Of a DNA stretch of 64,000 nt, positions 37,323 to 46,028 are shown piece by piece. Position 1 is the stretch's first letter. Every line of letters starts with the position of its first letter. The stretch spans positions 621,370 through 685,369 of the forward strand of contig NZ_JAUDRZ010000026.1 in assembly GCF_030380735.1 (NCBI RefSeq), in the 5' to 3' direction. Position numbers and translations under genes: made by a program. The notes below the pieces were generated by a model, which saw nothing but the letters and a program-made list of their open reading frames with translations, searched no databases and had not been told where the DNA came from. The stretch comes from Rhizobium sp. S152. Lineage in GTDB: Bacteria > Pseudomonadota > Alphaproteobacteria > Rhizobiales > Rhizobiaceae.

Positions 37323-37387
37323 CGAGTGTACTTCTCTCTCCAGCCGTCGCGCCCCCGTGGCGAATCGACTGCGGTATTCATTCAGAC

Positions 37388-39139
37388 TCAATAAGACACC
37401 AACATGGCCGATCCGTCGTCACCGAACTTCGGTTCCACACCGAGGATTGGCGCTGCACGGGCGATAATGTTCTTTACCATGGGCGCGGCGGTATATGCCG
37501 CGATATTCTGGCCCTTCTCGCCGTTATGCGGCTCGTCGCAGAAGGTCAGCACGACGTATTGTGGATCGTCGATCGGAAATGCCGCCAGAAAGGCGTTGAA
37601 ATTGAGGTTGGTGGCATATCGGCCGTTGACGACCTTGTCGGCCGTACCCGTCTTGCCACCGACGTTGAAACCGGGAACATCGGCGTTGCGGCCTGAACCC
37701 TTGATGCCGTTGAGCTTGAAGAGATAGCGCACGTCGTCGCTGGTGCTCTTCTTGACGACGACCTCGGCGACCTCGTCCGCCTGTTCGCGGCTCCGCGGCA
37801 GGAAGGTCGGCTCGATCATCTTGCCACCGTTGACCAGAGCCGCGCCGGCAACCGCCGTCTGCAGCGGCGTGGTCGATACACCGTGACCGAAGGAAATCGT
37901 CACCGAGTTGATCTTCTTCCAGACCTTCGGCTGGCTCGGCATCTTCACCTCGGGCAGCTCGGTCTTCATCTTGGTGAGCAGGCCGAGCTTCGTCAGGTAG
38001 TCCTTCTGCGCATCGATGCCGACGATGTCGATGATGCGGGCCGTGCCGACGTTGGACGAATACTGGAAGACTTCAGGCAGCGTCAGCCAGCGGCGCTGGC
38101 CGTGGAAGTCGTGGATGGTGAAGCCACCGATGCGCAGCGGCTGCGTCGCGTCGAAGCTGGAGTTGAGGTTGACCTTGCCGGTGTCGAGCGCCATGGCGAG
38201 CGAAAAGGTCTTGAAGGTGGAGCCCATCTCGAACGTGCCGTTCGACATGCGGTTCAGCCAGCCTTCCTTGGCCCCCTCCAGCGGGTTATTCGGGTCGAAA
38301 TCGGGAGCCGAGGCCATGGCCAGCACTTCGCCGGTATGAATATCGAGAATGACGGCGCCCGCGCCCTTGGCCTCGTAGTTCGTCACCGCATTGGCAACGA
38401 CATCGCGCACGATATTCTGCACGCGGATATCGATCGAGAGCTTCACCGGCTCCAGGGGCTGGTCGCTGGTCATGCCGACGGAGGCGAGATCGGCGAGCCC
38501 CTGGTCGTCGATATACTTCTCCATGCCGGCGACGCCGCGGTTGTCGATGTTGACATAACCGAGAATATGGGCGGCGGTCGCGCCACCGGGATAGAAGCGG
38601 CGCTTCTCCGGCCGGAAGCCGATGCCGGGAATGCCGAGCGCCAGGATTTGGCTCTGCTGCTTCGGCGTCAACTGCCGGCGCAGCCAGGCGAAATGCGAAT
38701 TGCGGTTGGCGAGCTTCTTGTATGTGCCCTTCATGTCGAGGTCGGGCAAGACAGTGAAAAGCTTCTCGACGGCATCGTCGGCATCCACCACCTTGTTCGG
38801 CTCGGCGAACAGCGAAACGGTTCGGATGTCGGTCGCAAGCACCTCGCCGTTGCGGTCGATGATGTCGGGGCGCGATGCCAGCAGGCGATCGGGCGGCAGG
38901 ATGCTCGAGACGGTTTCGGGATCCTTCACCGCATATTCCACGAGGCGCGCGCCGATGACGCAGTAGACCGCGACAAAGCCGCAGATCAGCAGGCCGACGC
39001 GGCTCTTCGCCTGGCTGGACCGCTTCTTGCGCGATCCCTCGATCGGCACGCTGCCTTCAGGGGCGCCGAAGCGGTTATAGGCGCCGGCGGAAAAATGCGC
39101 CTGGCTCTTCAGCACCATGATGCGGGAAAGGAAGGACAT
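37388..39139 (-). CDS. ftsI: Septal transpeptidase FtsI (PBP3)
   Basis: The 583-residue class B penicillin-binding protein crosslinks septal peptidoglycan with FtsW. A basic cytoplasmic tail and one membrane helix (about 46-68) precede the pedestal domain (RPDIIDRNGEVLATD) and the transpeptidase. The catalytic motifs are S307-T-F-K310, S361-S-N and K496-T-G-T. The N-terminal cytoplasmic tail (about 45 residues) is longer than in E. coli. It starts 2 bases after the ftsL stop. The 65-base gap before murE is the longest in the block. Confidence 0.97.
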   Translation of the reverse strand: MSFLSRIMVLKSQAHFSAGAYNRFGAPEGSVPIEGSRKKRSSQAKSRVGLLICGFVAVYCVIGARLVEYAVKDPETVSSILPPDRLLASRPDIIDRNGEVLATDIRTVSLFAEPNKVVDADDAVEKLFTVLPDLDMKGTYKKLANRNSHFAWLRRQLTPKQQSQILALGIPGIGFRPEKRRFYPGGATAAHILGYVNIDNRGVAGMEKYIDDQGLADLASVGMTSDQPLEPVKLSIDIRVQNIVRDVVANAVTNYEAKGAGAVILDIHTGEVLAMASAPDFDPNNPLEGAKEGWLNRMSNGTFEMGSTFKTFSLAMALDTGKVNLNSSFDATQPLRIGGFTIHDFHGQRRWLTLPEVFQYSSNVGTARIIDIVGIDAQKDYLTKLGLLTKMKTELPEVKMPSQPKVWKKINSVTISFGHGVSTTPLQTAVAGAALVNGGKMIEPTFLPRSREQADEVAEVVVKKSTSDDVRYLFKLNGIKGSGRNADVPGFNVGGKTGTADKVVNGRYATNLNFNAFLAAFPIDDPQYVVLTFCDEPHNGEKGQNIAAYTAAPMVKNIIARAAPILGVEPKFGDDGSAMLVSY

Positions 39140-39141
39140 CT

Positions 39142-39546
39142 CTACTCCACGGATCCGGTTGCCATGTCGTCTTCGACTTCGGCAGGAACTGCCGGAACCG
39201 GCTTCGCCTTGGGCTTGCTGCCCGGCTTCGCTTCGGCGATGTCGGGCACCGGAACCTGCGACTTCAGCATCGGCAGTTCCCGCGCATGCACCAGCGATGT
39301 CGAGGGGGTCGCCTGCAGCTGCAGTTCGCCGTTGAAGTTGTTGACGAGGCGCTCCAGCCGGTTGGGCTGCGACTGCAGCGCCCAATCGGCATTCAGGAGA
39401 TCGATCGTGTCCTTCTCCAGCTTGATCTCGGCTTCGAGGCGATGAACTTCCTCGAGCTTCAGCTCGGACTGGTGCTTGATCGTGTAGGTTACGGCGGCGG
39501 CCGCCACCATCACGCCGACAAGAATGAGATCGAAGGTTCTCAGCAT
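39142..39546 (-). CDS. ftsL: Cell division protein FtsL
   Basis: A 134-residue bitopic protein: membrane helix near residues 5-21 (FDLILVGVMVAAAAVTYTI), then a coiled-coil region (LKLEEVHRLEAEIKLEKDTI) with the FtsL-typical L-N-A-D-W-A-L-Q-S-Q-P-N-R-L-E-R-L. A proline/lysine-rich C-terminal tail of about 45 residues follows. It joins FtsQ and FtsB in activating FtsWI. Recognised mainly by position between rsmH and ftsI and by the coiled coil. Start is 1 base after the rsmH stop. Confidence 0.93.
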   Translation of the reverse strand: MLRTFDLILVGVMVAAAAVTYTIKHQSELKLEEVHRLEAEIKLEKDTIDLLNADWALQSQPNRLERLVNNFNGELQLQATPSTSLVHARELPMLKSQVPVPDIAEAKPGSKPKAKPVPAVPAEVEDDMATGSVE

Positions 39547-39547
39547 A

Positions 39548-40573
39548 TCAGGCTCCGAGCTTTCCGAGGCTGGCAAGATTGGGCAATCCAAAGATCGACA
39601 TGTCGGCGGCTTCGGCTGGCGCGGAAGTCCTGAGACCGGCGCGCAGCTTGGCCGAACGCGCCCGCGGATTGAGTTCTGCTTCCGCGTCGCTCGCCGAGAC
39701 CATCGGCTTGCCTATCCTGTCGAAGGTCGCCGCCCGCTCATGGGCGACGGGCATGTGGCGCGAACCGACGGCCTTGCCGGCACGGTCCGAGAAGAACGTC
39801 TTGACGATGCGGTCTTCCAGCGAATGGAAGGTGACGACCACGAGGCGTCCGCCCGGCTTCAGCGCGCGCTCGGCGGCAAACAGCGCCTGCGCCAGCTCGC
39901 CGAGCTCATCGTTGACGAAGATGCGCAGCGCCTGGAAGACCCGCGTCGCCGGGTGGATCTTGTCCTTCATCTTGCGCGGGGTGACGACCTCGATAAGACC
40001 GGCCAGATCGCGCGTCGTCTCGAACGGCTTTTCGGCGCGCCGCTTCTCGATCGCGTGCGCGATGCGCGGCGACTGGCTCTCCTCGCCGAGATAATGGAAG
40101 ATGCGGATCAGATCGGCGACCTTGGCGCGGTTGACGACATCGGCAGCCGAGACGCCCGCCGCCGACATGCGCATGTCGAGCGGACCGTTCTTCTGGAAGG
40201 AGAAGCCGCGATCGGCTTCGTCGATCTGCATGGACGAGACGCCGATATCCAGAACGACACCATCGAGGCCACTTTCTGGCGCGTGATCCGCGAGATGCGA
40301 AAACTGTGAGTGAATGAGCTTGAGGCGGCCGCCGTTCGCCGCAACGAGCGCCTGGCCGGCAGCGATCGCCGTCGGATCGCGGTCGAGCGCGATGACATCG
40401 GCACCGGCAGCCAGAATGGCGGAAGTATATCCGCCCGCCCCGAAGGTGCCGTCGAGGACGACCTTGCCAGCGCCGGGCTCCAGCGCCACGAGCACTTCCT
40501 TGAGAAGAACCGGAATGTGGCGAACCGGTCCGCCACCGGCTTCAGTTGAACCTTCGCCAGGATTCGCCGCCAT
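39548..40573 (-). CDS. rsmH: 16S rRNA (cytosine1402-N4)-methyltransferase RsmH
   Basis: A 341-residue SAM-dependent enzyme that methylates N4 of C1402 in the ribosomal P site. HIPVLLKEVLVALEP, the SAM loop DGTFGAGGYTSAIL, LDIGVSSMQID and the C-terminal VVTFHSLEDRIVK are family signatures. The frame is open far upstream through mraZ, but homology begins at the ATG at 40573. It lies 17 bases after mraZ. Confidence 0.96.
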   Translation of the reverse strand: MAANPGEGSTEAGGGPVRHIPVLLKEVLVALEPGAGKVVLDGTFGAGGYTSAILAAGADVIALDRDPTAIAAGQALVAANGGRLKLIHSQFSHLADHAPESGLDGVVLDIGVSSMQIDEADRGFSFQKNGPLDMRMSAAGVSAADVVNRAKVADLIRIFHYLGEESQSPRIAHAIEKRRAEKPFETTRDLAGLIEVVTPRKMKDKIHPATRVFQALRIFVNDELGELAQALFAAERALKPGGRLVVVTFHSLEDRIVKTFFSDRAGKAVGSRHMPVAHERAATFDRIGKPMVSASDAEAELNPRARSAKLRAGLRTSAPAEAADMSIFGLPNLASLGKLGA

Positions 40574-40590
40574 TCCGTTCCCTCGCTTGT

Positions 40591-41022
40591 TCAGGAACGC
40601 TTGCCCGCGCGCTCCCCTCGTGCCTGCATCTGCGCCGCCTGAAATGCATTCGGCTGCCACAGCTGAAAATGATCCGCCCGACCGACGAAGGTCACTTCGT
40701 CCGAGATTCCGGTGAAGTCGCGAATGAAATCCGTGACCATCAGCCGCCCCTCGGCGTCGAGCTTCATGAAGACCCCGCCCCCATGGATGAGAAGCGACAT
40801 CGCGTTCGCTTCCGGCGAAAACGGATCCTCCGCAGCGATCTGCCGCTCGAACCTTTCGAGAAGGTCCGAACCGCCGATGCTGATCGCCGGAAACACAAAA
40901 TCCTGGAAGCAATAAAGCTCCTGGATATTGCGTTGCGCCAGCACGGAACGAAACGCCGCGGGCACGGAGACCCTGCCCTTGGAATCGATCCTGTTGGTCG
41001 CACTTGAAAGGAAGCGGCTCAT
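40591..41022 (-). CDS. mraZ: Transcriptional regulator MraZ
   Basis: A 143-residue protein of two AbrB/SpoVT-like half domains with the repeated D-x-x-x-R motif (DSKGR near residue 14, DAEGR near 90). MraZ forms rings that bind phased repeats before its own gene and represses the dcw operon in E. coli. MSRFLSSATNRIDSKGRVSV at the N-terminus fixes the start at 41022, although the frame is open upstream. Four TGGGN boxes at 41199-41233 are the likely target. First gene of the dcw cluster. Confidence 0.96.
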   Translation of the reverse strand: MSRFLSSATNRIDSKGRVSVPAAFRSVLAQRNIQELYCFQDFVFPAISIGGSDLLERFERQIAAEDPFSPEANAMSLLIHGGGVFMKLDAEGRLMVTDFIRDFTGISDEVTFVGRADHFQLWQPNAFQAAQMQARGERAGKRS

Positions 41023-41198
41023 GACACGAAACATCCGTTCCCGAAAGAGCCCGGGCGAAAAACTCGCACCCTTGACCCTGAAGCTCAGGCACGGCGTCGC
41101 CAGCCGGACGGGCATGAACCCACCCGACGCTTCCGGATCGGAAGACATCTTGGCTTTGCGAAGAATGGGCAGCTGATTGCCCTGGCGCAGTGCAAGAA

Positions 41199-41233
41199 TG
41201 GGATAACATGGGACCGTATGGGCGTCAATGGGA
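41199..41233. promoter_or_regulatory. Four phased TGGGN boxes, predicted MraZ operator
   Basis: TGGGA (41199), TGGGA (41209), TGGGC (41219) and TGGGA (41229) repeat at exactly 10-bp intervals on the plus strand, leaving 5-base spacers. This is the TGGGN-N5 arrangement described for MraZ binding in E. coli, with four boxes instead of three. They are 177-211 bases before the mraZ start and read on the strand opposite to the gene. A further TGGGC is at 41166. Confidence 0.78.
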
Positions 41234-41282
41234 AACGCCCGTCTCACGATGAGCGCAGTATCGAATATTCATAAGCTGTTAA

Positions 41283-41299
41283 GTTTAACAAAGGGTTAT
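41283..41299. promoter_or_regulatory. CtrA-like box upstream of mraZ
   Basis: On the minus strand ATAA-N7-TTAAAC, equivalent to TTAA-N7-TTAT on the plus strand (41285-41299), is close to the CtrA consensus TTAA-N7-TTAAC. It sits just upstream of the TGGGN boxes in an AT-rich patch that is the best place for the mraZ promoter. Confidence 0.35.
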
Positions 41300-41424
41300 G
41301 ATCACGCATTCGAGAGCACGCAAAATCGCCTCCTCTGACCGATCGAATGCGGCGAGGTTGGCTGATGAAACAGAAGAATACGTTTGCGAAAACAGATCGC
41401 TAGCCGAAAGCGGGAGCATTGACG

Positions 41425-41757
41425 CTAGTTGCCTAGCAGGACGCTCTGCATGTTAGGCGTAACCTTGTCTTCGCCATAGAGAGCGGCGTAATCCTCGCGC
41501 GTGACTCGTCCCGAAGCGATACCCTTGATGATCCGGCCGCAGACGACCGTGGGAACCCGCTTTTCCGGGATATTCAGTTCCGCCGCGATCTCCCGCCGCG
41601 CCTTCTCCGACGTGCGCCTCTCGATGCACTTCTGCTCCACCGCGCTGCGCGCGGCACTTCCGCCACGGAGGTAATAGGCGACGGCATCGTATTCGGAAGC
41701 ATACGAGGAACAGCCACTCAAAATCAGCAAACCCAAAACCGCCATCAAACTGCGCAC
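41425..41757 (-). CDS. Small lipoprotein of unknown function
   Basis: A 110-residue predicted lipoprotein. The signal peptide M-R-S-L-M-A-V-L-G-L-L-I-L-S-G-C ends in a lipobox (LSGC) and the mature part is charged, with two more cysteines (QKCIERR and VVCGRIIKG). GGGAGAGA just before the GTG at 41757 supports that start; an ATG follows four codons later. It is upstream of mraZ on the same strand. I do not recognise the family. Confidence 0.68.
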   Translation of the reverse strand: MRSLMAVLGLLILSGCSSYASEYDAVAYYLRGGSAARSAVEQKCIERRTSEKARREIAAELNIPEKRVPTVVCGRIIKGIASGRVTREDYAALYGEDKVTPNMQSVLLGN

Positions 41758-42016
41758 GGATCTCTCCCAACCCACTATCGCAAGGCCTAGGCGAAACCGG
41801 TGATATTTGCAATCGAAGAGAGCCCGCGACGTCGACAATAGACATAGCCGCAACCATGAAGCGCATTGATCGGCGCACCGATGAACGCGGGACAAGATGG
41901 CGCACCACCTTCGGATGAACGGGGATCAAGCTAAATAATGCGGGCCGGGAGAATTGATTTAACCGCTGCCGGACACATATTATTACATTCTAAAACAATA
42001 AAAGTGGAGTAATGCG

Positions 42017-42211
42017 ATGACAAACTTCACATTCAAGGGCCTTCTATATGGAAGATCCTCAACTCAAGCCCCGCTTTCACTCGCGAAAAAGGGCATGACA
42101 ACGGAAATCCGTTGTGATCAGTGTGGCGCTATATTTAAGCGATGGTCCATTCTGGCGCGCAGCAGCACGACCTGCGACGAGTGCCTGAAGCAGGCGCCGA
42201 CCGCGCATTGA
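42017..42211 (+). CDS. Small protein with two CxxC knuckles
   Basis: A 64-residue ORF preceded by GTGGAG seven bases before the ATG. The second half reads I-R-C-D-Q-C-G-A-I-F-K-R-W and then T-T-C-D-E-C-L-K, a C-x2-C-x16-C-x2-C spacing that would form a zinc ribbon. An internal ATG (residue 27) lies just before the zinc ribbon. It is convergent with rnpB. Function unknown; it could be a nucleic-acid-binding or regulator-type zinc ribbon. The upstream 200 bases are AT-rich. Confidence 0.5.
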   Translation: MTNFTFKGLLYGRSSTQAPLSLAKKGMTTEIRCDQCGAIFKRWSILARSSTTCDECLKQAPTAH

Positions 42212-42249
42212 CGCGATCAGGGCACCTGATGTCTTCAGGGAAGACAATC

Positions 42250-42647
42250 GCCAGTTGGCCTGTAAGCCGGGTTCTGTATGGCTCCGGCCGAAACCGGAAC
42301 GTGGCAGCCATTCCTCTGGGACAACGTTCGCACGCTGCCTCTCGCAACCCACCCGGATGACTGGCCTGGAAACCAGCCGGACGGCTTGCGCCGTCCGCGT
42401 CATCCCTATTCGGTCTTGCTCCCGGTGGGGTTTACCTTGCCATCGCCGTTACCGGAAATGCGGTGGGCTCTTACCCCACCCTTTCACCCTTACCTGCCGA
42501 GGCAGGCGGTTTGCTTTCTGTGGCACTTTCCCTGAGGTCGCCCTCGCCGGACGTTATCCGGCACCGTGTTTCCGTGGAGCCCGGACTTTCCTCACCCTAC
42601 CGTCTTTCGACATTGGTAAAGCGCGGCTGCCCGGCCAACTGGCATGG
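42250..42647 (-). ncRNA. rnpB: RNase P RNA (class A), rnpB
   Basis: Catalytic RNA that trims tRNA 5' leaders. On the minus strand the conserved GAGGAAAGTCCGGGCTCC (42593-42576) near the 5' end and ACAGAACCCGGCTTACAGG (about 42278-42260) near the 3' end are the two halves of the universal core. The ends GCCAGTTGGCC and GGCCAACTGGC pair to close helix P1. About 400 nt, normal for class A. The ends are set by the P1 pairing and are accurate to a few bases. Confidence 0.95.
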
Positions 42648-42696
42648 CTCCCTTAACCGAGAGCGCCGAGGAATGCCACCGAAATATGGGGTGTGG

Positions 42697-43887
42697 CTAA
42701 CGGAAATAGGGTTTGAAATCCGTCGTGTAGCCCTGCTCCTTGATTTTGCCTTCGAGCAGCAGCTCCGCGCCGAGGCGGCCAATCTCGTCCGAACTCTTGG
42801 CCGCGGTGCCGCAGCCCCCGGTGAGCACGCCGATCTTTGTCGAGGCGCCGTAGCCGATCATCGGATATCCGCTCGGCGTAAACGACACGACGCAGGAACC
42901 AGTCGACGTCGAAACCGGCTTGAGCTCCGGCACCAGCCCAGAGATCACCTTTGCCAGATGCGCCTGCACGCTTTCGCGACCGTCCTGCCTGAACCACGAG
43001 CGCAGCTCCGGTTCACGCTGCAGGGTGACGTCGTCGGGATCGCCGCCGATCTTCATGTAGAGCCTGCCGTCGGGATAGCGGATCGGCGGCAGCATGTAGA
43101 TGCCGTCGGCACCATCCGCCCCCTGCGCGATCAGCGACGGCATCCCGGCGAAGGCTTCGGCCGCCGCCTCGCTCACCTCGAAGAAGGCGATGGTGCGCGC
43201 ATAAACCTTCAGATCAACAGGCTGCGGCAACAGATTCTCCGCAATGGAAAAACCGCCCGCGGCCAGAAGGACCTTCTCGGCGCGATAGCTCCTTCCGCTC
43301 GCCGTCTCGACGGAGACAAGCCCGCCCTCCTCGCGGATAGAAACCGCGATGTCGTCGATCATCTCCGCACCGGCCTTCGCGGCCGACACCGACTGCGCCC
43401 GCACCAGGTTGCGCGGGCTGATATAGCCTGCACCCGTTGCCTCGTGGACGCCTTCGCTCCCCTCGGGAAAGCGGAAGTAGCCGAAACGCTCCTTCAGTCC
43501 CGCGTCGTCGAGCAGCGACGTCTCGACGCCGAGCGACCGAGCAGCACTCTCCGTTCGCGCCACATATCCGTTGCCGCTGCTACGCGTCGGGCCGACGACC
43601 AGGCAACCCGCCGGCGTGTAGAAGGAAACGCCGCTGTCGCGCTCGATTTCGCGGTAACGTGCGATCGAGCGATTGGCGAGCAGCGCCCAGTCGCGATCGG
43701 GATCGATCGTCCGGGTAATCCGGCCCTCGTCGTAATGGCTCGCGAACACGCCGTCGTGGTTCTTCCGGTCGGCGGGCTCATCCGGCCCGATTGCCGCGAC
43801 GCCATCGGTTGCCAGCGCCAGGTGCCTGGTTGCCGCAGCCCCCATCATCCCCCTGCCGACGACGATATATCTGAAATGCCCGCTCAT
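42697..43887 (-). CDS. FAD-dependent oxidoreductase, sarcosine-oxidase/DAO-like (copy 2)
   Basis: A 396-residue flavoprotein of the DAO superfamily. The dinucleotide fold is YIVVGRGMMGAAATRHLA, with R in the usual GxGxxG. GVFASHYDEGRITRTIDPD and the C-terminal VLTGGCGTAAKSSDEIG resemble monomeric sarcosine oxidase and N-methyl-tryptophan oxidase. It probably oxidises a secondary or N-methyl amine. It is clearly paralogous to the gene upstream (43898-45085), with which it shares most motifs, and starts 10 bases after it, so the two form an operon. Confidence 0.85.
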   Translation of the reverse strand: MSGHFRYIVVGRGMMGAAATRHLALATDGVAAIGPDEPADRKNHDGVFASHYDEGRITRTIDPDRDWALLANRSIARYREIERDSGVSFYTPAGCLVVGPTRSSGNGYVARTESAARSLGVETSLLDDAGLKERFGYFRFPEGSEGVHEATGAGYISPRNLVRAQSVSAAKAGAEMIDDIAVSIREEGGLVSVETASGRSYRAEKVLLAAGGFSIAENLLPQPVDLKVYARTIAFFEVSEAAAEAFAGMPSLIAQGADGADGIYMLPPIRYPDGRLYMKIGGDPDDVTLQREPELRSWFRQDGRESVQAHLAKVISGLVPELKPVSTSTGSCVVSFTPSGYPMIGYGASTKIGVLTGGCGTAAKSSDEIGRLGAELLLEGKIKEQGYTTDFKPYFR

Positions 43888-43897
43888 CCGCCGCCCC

Positions 43898-45085
43898 CTA
43901 CAGAAACACCGGCGTCAGCTCACGCCCGAAATCCTCTTCCCCAAGCCATCCCTGCGTCATCAGCACCGCGCCCAGGCGGCCGAGTTCGTCGGACGACTTG
44001 GCGGCGACGAAATTGCCACCGGTGAGGACCGCGATACGCGGCGAATCGGTGAAGCCGGCATAGGGATAGGACGTCGCCGTAAAGGTCGCCACGCATGGCG
44101 CGCTCGTCACCGGGCAACCCGAAAGCCCCGGCATCGCCTGCACCGCCACCGCCGCCAATTGATTGCGCTCCGCGATATCGCCGTCGGACCGGAACCATGC
44201 ACCGGCGTCGTCGAGCGTGGCGAAGCTGCGCGCTTCCAGATCGCCACCAAGCTTCAGATAAATCTTGCCATCCGGGTAACGCACCGGCGGCAGGATGTAG
44301 ACGTGATCCTCGTCGCGATCGCCGAAGACAATCGTCGACGGCATATCGCCGAACAACGCCATCTCGCGATCGCCGAGCTCGAAGAAGGCCACGGTGCGCG
44401 CCGCCACGCGAATATCGACGGGCGCCGGTAGCAGTGCGTTGAAATTGCTGAATCCGCCGGCAGAAACCAAAACCTTCTCGGCCGTGTAGGTCCGCCCGCC
44501 TGCACTCACCGCGACGTGGTCGCCCTCGTCGCGGACGGACGTGACGGTGGCGTCGACAAGCGTGGCGCCGCCCGCTGCCGCGAGCTTGGCCTGCGCCCGC
44601 ACAAGCGCGCGCGGATTGATATGGCCCGCACGTCGCTTCTCATAATAGCCGGAGAATTTCGGATTGAGCGAAAACTGCGGAAAGCGGTCCCGTAGCGCCG
44701 AGGCGTCGAGCGTTTCGACATCGAGCTTAAAGCGCGCACTGAGTTCAAGAGCACGCCCGAGATAGCCCTGCCCGGGCACCGCCGTCGGCCCCGCGAAGAG
44801 GCAGCCGGCTTCGGTATAGAAGGAGATTCCGCTCTTCGCCTCGATCTCGGCGTAGCGGTCGAGCGAGCGCGCGGCGAACGTTCCCCAGACGATGTTGTCG
44901 TCGAACGTTCGCGTGATCCGCGCCTCGTCGTAGTGGCTGGCAAAGACCCCGTGATGGGTCTTGCGTTCGACCGGCTCGCTCGAGCCGATGACGCAGACCC
45001 CATCGATCATGCCGGAGAGATGGCGGGCCGCAGCCGCGCCCATCATTCCGCACCCAACTATGATCACCTTGAAATCGACTGCCAT
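43898..45085 (-). CDS. FAD-dependent oxidoreductase, sarcosine-oxidase/DAO-like (copy 1)
   Basis: A 395-residue flavoprotein of the same type as the next gene. FAD fold VIIVGCGMMGAAAARHLS, then HHGVFASHYDEARITRTF, and C-terminal VLTGGNFVAAKSSDELGRL. GAGGTGG precedes the ATG at 45085. Both copies carry F-A-S-H-Y-D-E and K-S-S-D-E blocks, pointing to tandem duplication followed by divergence. Substrate unknown. Confidence 0.85.
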   Translation of the reverse strand: MAVDFKVIIVGCGMMGAAAARHLSGMIDGVCVIGSSEPVERKTHHGVFASHYDEARITRTFDDNIVWGTFAARSLDRYAEIEAKSGISFYTEAGCLFAGPTAVPGQGYLGRALELSARFKLDVETLDASALRDRFPQFSLNPKFSGYYEKRRAGHINPRALVRAQAKLAAAGGATLVDATVTSVRDEGDHVAVSAGGRTYTAEKVLVSAGGFSNFNALLPAPVDIRVAARTVAFFELGDREMALFGDMPSTIVFGDRDEDHVYILPPVRYPDGKIYLKLGGDLEARSFATLDDAGAWFRSDGDIAERNQLAAVAVQAMPGLSGCPVTSAPCVATFTATSYPYAGFTDSPRIAVLTGGNFVAAKSSDELGRLGAVLMTQGWLGEEDFGRELTPVFL

Positions 45086-45242
45086 GAACCACCTCGCTTT
45101 GAGGTCAGATAGCATAGCCATCGCGTTGAATCACATTGTTAAGTGCGGGCGCGAAGCGATTCTCGCGCAACACATTTCCAGGCGAAGCCGTCGTTCGAAC
45201 CGGAGAGATTCGAGCGACCGTCACGCCGCCTGCAACGTCATG

Positions 45243-45767
45243 TCAGAGCATTGCCAGCACTTTGCCGCAATAGGCCTTGGAGACCGGGTTCATGCGCTTG
45301 GCGCCATGGCCGGCATTGTACTTGAGGATGGTGTTGCAGGTTTCGCCGCCGCCAAGTTCATGTGCGGCCGCGAGGTACTTCATGCCGTACTTGATGTTGG
45401 TTTCCGGATCGAACAGGCCCTTCTTGGAGCCGGCATAGCCCATCATCTTCGCCGTTGCCGGCTTGATCTGCATAAGGCCGATTTCACCGGCGCTGCCGCG
45501 TGCGTTCGGATTGAAGTTGCTCTCGACGCGCACGACCGCCTGCGCCAGCTCGACAGGAACGTCGTACTGCTTGGCATACTTGACGATGATAGCGGAATAC
45601 TTGTTGGAGGTGGTGGCTGAGAAATCAGGCATTGCGTAACCGCTGGTGCGGTCGACAGTCTTCAAAGGAATTGTCTGTGCCCTATTGCCCCAATCGCCTG
45701 CGAAGGCGCAATTAAATCCCGTCAGCAGTGCGCTCGCGCACACCACAGTAGCAATCATATTTCTCAT
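45243..45767 (-). CDS. Soluble lytic transglycosylase (SLT domain), exported
   Basis: A 174-residue protein with a Sec signal peptide (about 1-23, ending C-A-F-A) and a single SLT domain that cleaves peptidoglycan to 1,6-anhydro-muropeptides. Catalytic E82 lies in VVRVESNFNPNARG, followed by GEIGLMQIKPATAKMMGY and the conserved ILKYNAGHG. The small size and the absence of other domains suggest a housekeeping or specialised-secretion-associated enzyme. It is separated from the downstream flavoprotein gene by 157 bases. Confidence 0.92.
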   Translation of the reverse strand: MRNMIATVVCASALLTGFNCAFAGDWGNRAQTIPLKTVDRTSGYAMPDFSATTSNKYSAIIVKYAKQYDVPVELAQAVVRVESNFNPNARGSAGEIGLMQIKPATAKMMGYAGSKKGLFDPETNIKYGMKYLAAAHELGGGETCNTILKYNAGHGAKRMNPVSKAYCGKVLAML

Positions 45768-46028
45768 TTAGTCTAGTTACTCCGACCCAAAGAAATATCG
45801 GCCCAGCATGGAAGAAACGGACCGATACGATACCGACGCCCGCAGAGTGCGGGTCGCGGCTATTCTTTTTGTTTTCGTTTGACGACGGAATAAAAATCGA
45901 AACAGGACATCCGGCGCCGTTCAGCGATCGGGGTTAGACCATCGTAATGAGGAGATAATAGGGAAAACATGTGGCACCGCAGCGTGACGGTGAATTCCTG
46001 ACATATCAGCGCTTGAGAAAGCTGCAGC

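Larger units (their letters stand above)
41023..41424. other. mraZ upstream region
   Basis: About 400 bases without a gene. From the mraZ side it holds a long GC-rich leader (41023-41190), the TGGGN array (41199-41233), an AT-rich patch with GTTAAGTTTAAC and CtrA-like half sites (41255-41300), and about 120 bases of unremarkable sequence before the lipoprotein stop. Confidence 0.6.

Noticed and set aside
39548..41209. 553-codon version of rsmH running through mraZ
   Set aside because: The N-terminal 212 codons are antiphase to mraZ and unlike any methyltransferase; homology starts at 40573.
45149..45168. GCGCGA-N8-TCGCGC hairpin between the SLT gene and the flavoprotein operon as a terminator
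   Set aside because: Short stem with no T-tract on either strand.
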